Positions 38,195-48,490 of a stretch of 64,000 bases of DNA are shown here, piece by piece (position 1 is the first letter of the stretch; every line of letters begins with the position of its first letter). The notes under the pieces were generated by a model, which saw only the letters and a list, made by a program, of their open reading frames with translations, did not search any database and was not told the origin of the DNA. Origin of the DNA: Onchocerca volvulus (Eukaryota > Nematoda > Chromadorea > Rhabditida > Onchocercidae). A program made the translations under genes and the position numbers. The stretch spans positions 124,001-188,000 of the forward strand of contig HG738137.1 of NCBI GenBank assembly GCA_000499405.2, written 5' to 3'.

Positions 38195-38576
38195 TTTTGG
38201 TCTTTGCTAGGACAATTTTTTTGCAAAACTAAGACAAGTGTATTACTGTAAAAAGTTCATGGTGCTATGTTTGCGAACATGACATGATTGATATGTTATC
38301 TCACATGACATGATTAATGCTTAACATAAATTTAATTAAATTCAATTAAATCGAGACGAAATAAATCAATTGAAATTGCATAGAACTAGAATTTAGAGAA
38401 AATGAAATAAATACCGATAGACTGAATCAAATAAAATTAAACAGAAATAAAAATAAATTAAACGATATTAAATCAAAATGAAATATAAATCAAATATGGA
38501 TATGAACGACTGAAAATAAAATATAAATTAAAATAAATTTACTTTGGTCTTTGCTTAGGACAATTTTGCTAGTTGG
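38195..38576. repeat. direct repeats flanking an A-rich block
   Basis: A 30-odd base unit with core TTTGGTCTTTGCT(T)AGGACAATTTT occurs at 38195-38230 and again at 38541-38576. Between them lies a block dominated by AAATAAA/TTAAAT words (38330-38530), whose rough complement appears at 40130-40260. This could be the remains of a small mobile element. Confidence 0.45.
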
Positions 38577-39632
38577 AACTGAAGAAAAATTGATCGTATT
38601 TGAAAAGGAACTGAAATAACTTCATTCGTGGAACAGGAATTAAATTAAAATTAGCAGAAGTAAGCATGAAGAATTAGACCTTAAATTAAATTTGTTCGGA
38701 ATTTCGCTATACTCAGTTGTTTATAACAGAGAAAAGCCCGTATTTTAAAAATTGCTAATCAACTCATTTGTTTTTCAAAATTATTCGAATGAAGTTATTT
38801 CAGTTCCTTTTTTTTCTTTCTTTCTTTTTTTTTTTTTTTTTTTTGCAAAAATCTTTGATGCTAAATAAAAAATTATAGCCAAATTTATCAATCCAATTCT
38901 TTTTGTTATCAAAATTATGGAAATGTTATTTTAACATTTTAAGCTAATTATGACCTAATTATTCTAGCATCTTTTGATCTAAATTCTTATTGAGACAATT
39001 TGAATGTTATAATTGTTTCAAAAAAAAAAAAAAAAAATTTTGAAGCGAAAAATGCTTTTTTGAAATGTTACATCAATGATAAAAATTTTTTTCGAAGATC
39101 AGAAAAATTTTACCGCCTGTTGGTGTTTGGTCAAAGAAATACTGTTAGCCATAAATTGGATAGCTTGCTGGCCAAAAGAATGAATGCTAATGGATTGGGG
39201 CAGCAGACTGATTGTGATTTTAACTCCTGGGAGAGCTTTGCTCCCTAAAGACAATAAGTTTCTAGCCAAGAAGATGCATGAAAACTCAACAACCAATCAA
39301 TTAAATGATTTCCATATCTTTGCTATCGGTTTAAAAATTATCAGCAATTTTCGCAACACTTTTTAACGTCGAGTGCAAGCGCTAAATTTGCTAACCAAAT
39401 GATCGTAAATTGGATCGCAAATGATCGCAAGTTTGAAAGAACACGTAACGATTGTAACATTTTTTCTTTGCTTTTTTTTTATTTTGGGACAAAATTATTC
39501 CGACCAATTAATATTGTCCAGTAAATTTGATATGGTATCATTGCTTACATGTATTCTAAGGAAATACATTGATGATATTTATCATGGCAGCAGAAGTTTA
39601 TTAAAATATCCAACCTTTTTCATATTCAATAA
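38577..39632. other. intergenic with coding-like fragments
   Basis: Bases 39100-39300 are less AT-rich, and frames on both strands stay open (for example the plus frame ending GLGQQTDCDFNSWESF). None joins to a second exon and I recognise no family. It may be a decayed element. Confidence 0.3.
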
Positions 39633-39722
39633 ACGACGTAACGACGTAACGTAACGTAACGTAACGATAACGTAACGACTGTAACGATGAACGACGTGAC
39701 GACGTAACGATTGTAACGACGA
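39633..39722. repeat. CGTAA-type minisatellite
   Basis: Repeated ACGTAACG/ACGACGTAACG words cover about 90 bases, including CGTAACGTAACGTAACG. This is strikingly CpG-rich for this window. A single outlying copy, ACGTAACGATTGTAAC, lies near 39440. Confidence 0.85.
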
Positions 39723-41160
39723 AAAATTTGGAAAAAATTCGATAAATCATTTCAACAAAACATCTTCAAATGTCATGCCCAATTTAGCAAAAAAGTTCCA
39801 ACTATGCATGGAAGTCACCTTTCGACAAATTTCACTTTTGAACTTTAAAGTCAACTCGGACTTTTTTTCATATTTTTCGACCTTTCAAGGGAAGTCCCAT
39901 GTAATTTATGTAATTTTCAATAGTTAAACTAAATTATTTTAAACTAAATATCGCACTATTAATCAACTTTTCAATTCTAGAATTTCCATCACATGGCATT
40001 ATGGTAAACAATTTTTTAGTGTTTTAATACTGCTAATAAATGTCACGGAAAAACAACTTATCTCTGGCCAACTGGGACTTTTTGGCACTCATTTCTCTAG
40101 GCTTTCTATTTAATGATATTAAATTGATTCATGTTATTCAATGTTTATTATTTTATTCAGTTCAATTACTTCATTTTAATTCTGTTCATTTCAAATCAAT
40201 CCAAATCCAATCATTTAATTCAAGTATTTTATTTCGGTTTAATTCAGCATAATATATTTTAATTCAGGCAAGTTTGGTTAAGCTTAATTTGATACTGTAA
40301 TGACAAAATTTAAATCCAAAATAAAACGAATTCAATGTTGATATAATTCGTTGCAAAACTAATTCATTCTAGTTTGATTCATCGAAGAAAATGTTTTTTT
40401 CGTTTTTTTTTTCTGTTTTTTTTCTTTCAGCTTATTTCTTGCTTTTCTTTCTTTTGAAAGCTAAACTTTATATTTTCAACTATTTTAGTCGAAAATAAAT
40501 CGATTTGGTTAATTTGTGTTTGCAACACGTATTTCCTTTCTGTATCCATGGTTTCCTGTTTTTTCTCAAAATAAAAATGACGGTAATTTGTTACATTTTA
40601 AATTTTTTTTTTTTCAAATAAATATCATTTTCTTACTCAGACATATCAAGAATCTGCAAATTTCTTTATTGCTAAAATTCGACATCAATGATTATTGAAA
40701 TAAAACTTGGAATCTAAGCTTTGCAAACAAAACATAATATACCTAAACAATGGCAATTTAAGTTCATCATTATCATTATTAATGGTCGTTTTTTTTTTCT
40801 TTTTTTTATCAGTTGCATGTTCAAATTAAAAAATTTATTTGATAACTTACTGAAACTTTTCAATTCATAAAGTAGGAGTTTAAAGTGATGAAAGTTGTTA
40901 ATTTTGCAGAACATGGATGTATCATTTTACATAATAGAACTAAGCTTTTTAAACAAGATCAAATTTAAAGATGAACTTGAAGATTATCAATTAGTTAGCT
41001 TGTATTTTAATCTTGCTAAGAAGTTACAGCTAAAATGGATCAAATTAATCTGATTGATCAAAATGATCTTTAAATTCAATGATCTTTAAATACAATAATC
41101 TTTAAAATCATCGAAATTCATTCGTTCTTTAAATTTATGCTCGGAATTGGTGACATCATA
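39723..41160. other. intergenic, no gene seen
   Basis: It contains a T-rich block of degenerate TTCAATT/TTTAATTC words (40130-40260) and several T tracts. I find no exon chain. Confidence 0.45.
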
Positions 41161-41379
41161 TAGTGACATCATATCAAATTTATCTTTAAAGTAAATTTTT
41201 CTGGAAAAAAAAATAATGGAAACATGCTGAAAAATTTTCATTTCATAGATTAGAATACGATTGTTTAGTGACATCATATACGTATTAAATTTATCTTTAA
41301 AGCAAATTTTCCGGAAAAAAAAATAATGAAAAAATATTGAGAAATTTTCATTTGATAAATTGATTAGATTACGGTTGTT
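41161..41379. repeat. tandem duplication, two units of about 110 bases
   Basis: Unit 1 is 41161-41265 and unit 2 is 41266-41379. Each starts TAGTGACATCATAT, contains AAATTTATCTTTAAAG and (C/T)CGGAAAAAAAAATAATG-like text, and ends ACG(A/G)TTGTT. A partial third copy of the first motif (GTGACATCATA) lies just upstream at about 41150. Confidence 0.85.
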
Positions 41380-44300
41380 ATTTACGTTACTGGTTGTACA
41401 AATAACAAACTAATTCATTTGTAATTTTTATTTCCTGCAATTTCGTGATGATGATGATGATGATATAAATAATTCGATCAGCTGCTGAATATTGATGAAA
41501 AATTTTTTAAATTCCCGGTAGCTTCGAAAAAAAGCCAGATGTATTTTGCAAAATATCATATAATAAACTTAAATCTTCGTTGTAACTTGTAACCTTTATT
41601 AACAGTTTTTTTTTTTTTTTCAAACCATTTTACGTCATATTAAAAGTATTACTTTAGAGGAAGTAAAAAGTTCATTTTATTTTACTAAAAAACAACTCAT
41701 TGAGGCAGAAATGATGCATCAAAAAGCAATTTCTTATTCATTGAAGCATCTAAATCTGTTTCTGAAAACTACGAATTACATCAAAGATTCGCTATTTAAT
41801 ATCAATTATTCTATTAAGTAAAGAAAAAGCATTCAAAATAATTGAATTTTTTCCATCTAAAAAAATCCTTCCTTCTTCATATAAACAATGACTAACTTAT
41901 AAGGGTAGCAAGTTAAAATTTTCTATACGATCCAAAAATAAAAGTAAACAATATTTATGAATAATCATAATGATGGAAGCTTTTCGCAGGATTTCGTAGC
42001 ACTTTTCGCACCATTCTATTATCTTTCTTATACTATAGCCACCGAATTCGGATGACATTAGCAAATGGATGCAATTTTCAATTGTTTGTTTATTTTCGAG
42101 CTATAAATTCAATTATTTTTTGCGACTAAAATTTGCCAAAAAGTTTTACTATTAACCCATTTTCAAACATTCATTTCATAATTCAGAATGCTACAAAAAA
42201 TAATAAATGGAAAAAATTCGTGATAATGATTTGATCTTTCGCTTTTCAGTAAAAGTTAATTGTTTTTTGGTTCTTTTTCTCCTATTTTTGCATATTTGAT
42301 GTTATGTGTATTATTTTTTCTTCAACGGCATCCATTTTTTTTTTCTAGCAATATTTGCTGCAAGATTTGATGGCCTGATTTGATCACCTTCATCAAATTG
42401 ATCATCAAGGCGCCATCTTGATCAAATTAACTTCTTCCTAATTCAGCGACCGTAATGTCTTCGATGTTAGTTGAACTAAAAAGTTCTGAAAAGGTAAAGG
42501 CAAGAGATCAGAGAAATATTACTCATCCCATAAATTACTTTTTAATATCCATCCTTTAAAAAGGCATAAATAATTCGACAAAACTAAATTCTAATATTGA
42601 AAATAAAAAAAGTGAATTCTAAAAATAAAAACAAAAAAAAAAGAAAAAAAAAGAAAAAAAGAAAACGGAGTAAAAACTAATATTGAAAATAATCTAATTC
42701 AATCGATATTTGGATAAATTTTTGAAGAAATATGCACATTAGCATAATTTTCAACAAAATCTATTGCATATTCTGTTGGATTTGATGCTTAAGTATTACA
42801 AGATTTCAGATATTCTGCGATCAGAATCTCAACTATTTTTAAATTATGTCTTTTTCTATTTGCTTGTTTACATCTTAAAATGGAATCATTATAAATGTAG
42901 AAAATAGTAAGTTGATATTCCTGAAGTGATTAATAGTTGCAATTTTAGTACTTTTCAGTCGTCATAACTTCAAATATTCGCATATTTACGCAAAATATGC
43001 ATCGAATAGAAATGCTTTATGATAGCCTTAGGGGTACATTCAATCATTTTAATTTTAAACTTATTTGAAAGGAGTAATAAGAATATGAATAATATTACTA
43101 ATAATAATTATTCTGTGTAAATCATTGTTTGCATAACTTGCTGGATATTTTAAAATTGATTTGAAGCTCGAATTCTTGACCAAATACATGATCCTAAGAG
43201 TTAGTTAGCCAGTATACTTCTTTAATATTATTATTATTGTTTAGCATTATTATCATTATTATCAACATCGTCAATTATCAAGAAAAAAAATCATATCAGA
43301 TAATTATTGAAGATATCTTGCTATTTGAATAATGCTTCTATGTTTCATATTACTCAAAATTTTTGATTAATTTTAAATTTCTTTAAATTCAACGAAACGA
43401 GTGTAAAGAATACCGCAAACAAATCGAGCATCCTTCGCATGATTGTTTTTAGATCAATCGATATGAAGCGATCAGTTGAGGCTTATGAAAGAAAAGATAA
43501 TAAATATTAAGATAAAATATTTCCGGAATCATTGATTCATATGAAATCGATAAATCAATGTATGCATTTTAGCCTAGAATCCAGAAATTCCAATTCAGGA
43601 ATCATAAGCTCTTGTTAAGAATCGATTTATACATATGAGGGTATGTTAAGTTGGAAAGCGAATATGTTTTATTGCTAGCTCTAATAATTTCAATTTTCTA
43701 GAAATCTTGGCATGAAATTTTTGCAGTACAGTGATCAGATGATATATTCAAAATTACTTTAATTAGGCTGAAGAAATGAAAATTGCTATTTATGATCATT
43801 TCTTTGTCTACATGACAAAGATTAATTCTGGAATATATATTTAACATGATTAGCACCTTGCTAGAAAAATTGCATGAAAGTTTTATAATAATAAGCAAGA
43901 GGTAATATTTATGATAATAAGCAAGAAGCACATAAAGTTTCACTTGAAATAATATAATGTTATCAAGAAAATATGTCAACAGAATCAATGATATGCCAAT
44001 ATCATCGAGTTTTACGAAATGATGGTTTCAAAATTCAAGCAAAAAATAAATTCTAATATTGAAAACTTATTCAATGCTTGCCTACATCTGAGATTACAGC
44101 ATGAAAGAATTTCATCTTATCGATAATGAAATAAAACTTTCGCTCACATTCCTCTCAGTTTCAGAATATCAAACAATAATGCTATTGTTTTTTTTTTTTA
44201 ATTTTTTTCTTTTGGAAATTGAGAATGCAAACTATAAATTTCAAAGAATTATTTCTTTTATCCATATCGTATACCTAGTACTTAAGAAATTTCGATCTGC

Positions 44301-45255
44301 AAAATTAACCTAGCATTTTTCCTGTTCGCTCATGCGTAAACACAATTTCTTTTTTTTAATTCAATTTTATTCATTCAGTTCTTTCCTCCCTCTAGAATAT
44401 GCTTATTCAGAGAAATAGCCACGCACACTCTTATCGCCGAATCATTCCGAAATTTCTGATCCCATTTGATCATCTCGATATTTTGCTACAATATATATAT
44501 ATACATATATACAATATCTAATCGAATTGTTCAAAAATTGATATCTTAAGTATTTAACTTCAAATTCCTGCCCGCAACTTTAAGTGATACTAAAATCAAA
44601 CATTATCAATTTTATTTCTAATTAATTTGACGTCATCAATGACATTTGCTTAAGCAAACAGATGAAAACTGCATCCTATAACATTTCTTTAACATAAACA
44701 TCCTCTGATTTAATTATTACAAATAAAACAGTGATGTCTTTGAACATATTGAAGTTAATGCTCGTCACAGAAATAAATCGATTCGAAATAAGAAGGAATA
44801 AATATCACATCCGATTACTAACTGAAATCTCGAAACTGAAATTTCAAAAAATAACTTTTATTTAGAATCCAACAAAGCTCGATGCTAAGCAACTATTGAA
44901 CTACTTCCACCAAGACTAAATTTTCAAGCCCAACTTTCGAGAAGATACGACCTTATAAATAAATAAATAAACATATATATATTTGTAAGATCGTATTGTC
45001 TATATTAAAGATTATTGTAAATAAGAATAAATAACTAAACATTTAAAATTACTTGCCGACTACTAATCTGTTAGTCAGAGAAGATTAAATTTTTTCTGAG
45101 CAAGTAAGCAAAAATTTCAGCCTATCAGCATGTTCTCGAATTTGACGTATCGTCAACTTCGTCTAGAACACATAGTAAAATTAAGTCGGACATTGAAATG
45201 AAACTTCTTCCATTCAAAAATTCGAGATAAATTTTACATTAACTTTGATGAGAGA
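41380..45255. other. intergenic with isolated exon-like fragments
   Basis: I see no complete gene. One small candidate is a 5' exon at 42474-42512: TAATTCAG, then an ATG reading MSSMLVELKSSEK, then a GTAAAG donor; no continuation was found. Another is an ATG frame after ATTACAG at 44101 (MKEFHLIDNEIKLSL), which becomes low complexity. The rest is AT-rich, with TATA/ATAT runs near 44490 and 44975. Confidence 0.35.
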
Positions 45256-45261
45256 AAAAAA

Positions 45262-45275
45262 GCATATTTATTGGA
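45262..45275 (-). promoter_or_regulatory. possible polyadenylation signal of the NOPCHAP1-like gene
   Basis: TTTATT on the plus strand reads AATAAA on the coding strand, about 150 bases past the stop codon at 45418. Confidence 0.4.
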
Positions 45276-45417
45276 TTAAAAAAGGCAAATAAAAAATGTA
45301 AAAAAAGCAGATCTAGGTCTCGGCCATCAATCACATAATTAAACAAATCACAAGTTGTAATCTTGCATTTTCATAGAGCAAAACTGTTAACATATTTTTA
45401 TCTATTCAAAATGAAGA

Positions 45418-46056
45418 TTACAGTGTTTCCGGCTCAGTATCAGTTTTTTTTGATTCTACTAATAATTCTTGATTATTGGTATTTTTATCAGTCATATATT
45501 CTTTAGCTTCTTCCATCAAATGCTTTCGTTTCTTTTTCCGCACCGGATCCTTGATTCGAAATCCAGTCGGCAAAATTTCTTGTTCCTCATCATCATCAAC
45601 ATCTGAATCACTATCACTTATTACCATACGATTGGGTGGATCTTCCATCACGGTAGTGACATCCATTACTATTTCAGGTTGCTTCATTCTAGTCTGAAAT
45701 TTCACTTCACTTAACTTTTTCTCATTCACTTAATTTATTTCATCAAAAAAGTTTTGGCAGTTCCTTCATCTCTCTTATCCATTAAATGCTGAATTCAGCA
45801 AAGTTACGACACTTACTTCTGATTCGTCATCCGAATCGGTAGACGAACAAAAGGATGAAGATGCAGCGCTCTCATCTTCAAAGGATGAAGATGAATCGCT
45901 CTCATCTTCTACAGCAGTTATTTTAATATCGCACTCTTCAGTACTACTTAAATTAGTGTTTGCAGATGCAATTTCAGGCAAGAATTTCTGTAATCGATCC
46001 AATAGAGCTGTAGGCTTTTCTGACGGCTTGAAATTCAAAATCTTTGTTAAATCCAT
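45418..46056 (-). CDS. NOPCHAP1/DUF4598-like acidic nuclear protein (171 aa, 2 exons)
   Basis: Exon 1 is 46056-45817 and exon 2 is 45693-45418, joined in phase 0 by a GTAAGT donor and a TTTCAG acceptor. The N-terminus has the block LLDRLQKFLPEIASANTNL, and the second exon has PEIVMDVTTVMEDPPNRM. Both match, in order and spacing, the FLPxxxxAN and (I/V)xMDV motifs I know from the DUF4598 family (human NOPCHAP1, which links NOP58 to the R2TP chaperone during box C/D snoRNP assembly). Between and after them are Asp/Glu/Ser-rich tracts (SDSDSDVDDDEEQE) and a basic KDPVRKKKRKH nuclear-localisation-like patch. The start codon is 14 bases after TTTTCAG, a good trans-splice site. Family identity is from memory of motifs, so it is moderately sure; the gene itself is well supported. 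Confidence 0.7.
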
Positions 46057-46086
46057 TCAAAAATTATTTCCTGAAAAGCAAATCTA

Positions 46087-46170
46087 TGGTGCTGAAAAGA
46101 TTATAGGCAAACCTTCGGCATTAGTTGAGAATGGACTAATTTCGACATCACACATAAATGGAGGCTGCAT
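46087..46170 (-). CDS. short upstream ORF before the NOPCHAP1-like gene
   Basis: A 27-28 codon ATG frame (MQPPFMCDVEISPFSTNAEG and a few more) ends in TAG just before the NOPCHAP1-like start. A GTTTGC donor-like site and two TTTTCAG sites follow within 45 bases, but splicing into the main frame meets a stop in every usable phase. It is most likely leader sequence removed by trans-splicing, or a uORF. Confidence 0.2.
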
Positions 46171-47109
46171 CTTTTAGTTCAATTTAGTATATTATAATTT
46201 GATAGCAGAATGAACGAGACAAATTTATCAGTTTTATTTTCCTTTGTTTTAGTTATTTAAAAAATTAAATTTGAAAATTTTCAATATTAAATATCTCAAA
46301 AATGCGTCTCATCATTAAGCGATGAAAAGTTTAACTGAAGACTCGGAAATCATTCCTATTTCTTATTGAATGGTTTCCGGAATATACTGATATCAAAGCG
46401 GAACTATCAATAACTTTCGTTCTTCCTAATTTGGCTAGCAAATATATTTCTCGTGAAGTCCAGCAAGTTTGAAAATTTGAGAATTTAAATTTAACAATTA
46501 TTTTCTCCGATCAACTAAAACAAAAAGTTTCTTAATAGATAAGTGCAAAATATGCTGTAAAGTGGAAAGATACAAAGAGAGAACTTTCAAGAATTTATCT
46601 AGAGATTGAAAAGTTGTAGAAACAGTATGTCCATTGCAGTTGCAACAGAGAGTGATAAAATTCACGAGAGATAAAGAGATTAATTCAAAAAAAAAAAAAA
46701 AAAAAAGGGAAACAGAATAGGAGAAATACGAAATACTTCAAAGACGAGTCACAACCAACACCAATCGCTTTCATATGACCCAAATCATTGAAAAATTCGG
46801 CATAATGCCGCGTAGCAGAAATGTGAATTGTAAATTGTATGTTACGGTGATTGGATTGTTATGCAAATGTTGTTCCCATGTGGAATAGCAAATTATTGGG
46901 TTTGTATTTTGTGGTTGGATTGATGTGGGTAACATTTTGATTACATTTCTTGTTTTTTCATCATTTGTTTTAGATTACGAAAGTTTTATTTGATAAGAAG
47001 ATGATTCCAGTTAATTTCTTACTTAAGCTCAAAATGAGCAGTATGAAATAAAATGATTGTTTCATTCGTTAAATATCGAAGACAACTTTGTAATGTATTT
47101 GATTTAAAA
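46171..47109. other. intergenic between divergent genes, no gene seen
   Basis: AT-rich with an A tract at 46689-46707. It contains nothing I recognise up to the mariner remnant. Confidence 0.5.
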
Positions 47110-47410
47110 ATTATTAGTCAATTTATTGTTCAAAAAATTTTGCGAAAGAGATAAGAACTCTGAAGATGAACCGGGTATTGGCAGACCATTGCAAGTTCAT
47201 AGTGATTTTTAAGATAAGTCATGAAAATTGATCCTCTTTTAATTACCCGAAAAGTTACCGGAACCGATTTTACACTCGTTCGATATTCTAATCATATCTA
47301 GAAGATGAAAAAGCTCGTAAGTGGATGCCTCATAAACTGATCGAAAATTAACAAAATCATCGCCTTGAAATATCATTCTGTCGTATTTTACGCTCAGTTA
47401 TTTTCTAATT
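47110..47410 (+). mobile_element. mariner-family transposase fossil
   Basis: The first frame (47129-47213) reads FKKFCERDKNSEDEPGIGRP and continues to a stop. This matches the mariner transposase motif WF..F..GD.SLEDEPRSGRP. After frame breaks, a second stretch (from 47301) reads EDEKARKWMPHKLIEN, a stop, then QNHRLEISFCRILRS, which corresponds to the mariner WVPHEL...Q...R..EI motif. Stops and frameshifts make it inactive. The catalytic region and terminal repeats were not found, so only the N-terminal third survives. Confidence 0.75.
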
Positions 47411-47739
47411 AACGTAATAACTTTCTACTAGCTGGGAGAATTCGCATCGCTCTTTCTGGATGAAATACATTTTTTATTTTTTATTGCTCTCACTTTCTGA
47501 CATCTCAAAGATATATTATATTCTACCATTTTTCTCAATCCCTACTATCGTATAGTATTTGAAAATGTCATGATTCTCTGCAGTCTATCGCATCTTCAAT
47601 GATATTAGTGATATTGCATTATTTCCGTTCTATTTTTAAAAGTCGTCTTAGTTTGCCAGTTTTTCATTTTATTAAAAATATTTTTTTCACCTTGAATATC
47701 TTTTGAGCTTTGCAGTTTTTTATATATTTCAGTCTTACG

Positions 47740-48065
47740 GTTTAAACCTTATCATTTTATCTTATCAGCCGTCGTTCCTACTGTTATCCTGATATAGTGA
47801 TTCATATCATTTTTTCAGCTACCACTTTTTTTTTTCGAAAAACGCCTATTGTTAGTTTCTTCTATCATTATTCTTTACAAACTAAATCTTATCACTTTGT
47901 TTTATCAGCTGTTAGCCTTAGTATAACTATCCAGATTTAGTCTTGTCGATGTATTTTATCATGCAACATGATAAATTTATCAAAATCAGCTGTTATTTTT
48001 AATGTAACTGTTATTGTTATGAATATTATTTTTTGGTATTACAAATTTAGTGTTATCAGCTTATC
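47740..48065. repeat. degenerate repeat with recurring TTATCAGC motifs
   Basis: TTATCAGC(T/C) recurs at about 47763, 47903 and 48054, with a related ATCAGCTG at 47986. The first two are embedded in a longer similar block (AAxCTTATCAxTTTxxTTTATCAGC) offset by 140 bases. The motif is the reverse complement of GCTGATAA, which is GATA-factor-like. Confidence 0.5.
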
Positions 48066-48084
48066 TGTTCTCATCGCTATTTGG

Positions 48085-48345
48085 GATAATATCCGGTATA
48101 AATGACTACGCTAATCAAATGAATGAAAATCGTATTCACTATCTCGAATAGCTGGCATGAATAGTATGGTGATAAGATCATCATAAGTCGTATATTTTAT
48201 CATCCACACTATTGTATATCTTATCACCGCACTGTCATGCTAGCTATTCGAGATATATATATATATATATATATATATGAAAACGCTTTTCATTTGTTTG
48301 ATTATTATAATAGTAATTTATAACAGCAATGATCTGAAATAGCAG
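48085..48345. repeat. long imperfect inverted repeat (fold-back element)
   Basis: The best paired arms are 48141-48178 and 48218-48254 (ATCTCGAATAGCT... against its complement, with only a few mismatches). Pairing extends outward through CTAATCAAATGAATG against CATTTGTTTGATTA and GCTATTT against AAATAGC, interrupted on the right by an (AT)13 run at 48252-48278. It could be a MITE-like element or a cruciform-forming site. No target-site duplication is obvious. Confidence 0.7.
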
Positions 48346-48490
48346 TTGTTCAGAATTTTACTTATGTATATCACAACAACTTTTAGATAGAAACCAGAAT
48401 ATTTGGTTAAGATTTCCTTTCCCAGCCTTTCACTAAATATATTCCTGACAACTGATCTTGATAAACTAATCATGGAAAATTAACAGTAAT

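Noticed and set aside
45476..46177. Plus-strand ORFs opposite the NOPCHAP1-like exons
   Set aside because: They are antisense shadows (Ser-rich complement of Asp/Glu/Ser codons); the minus strand has the splice sites and motifs.
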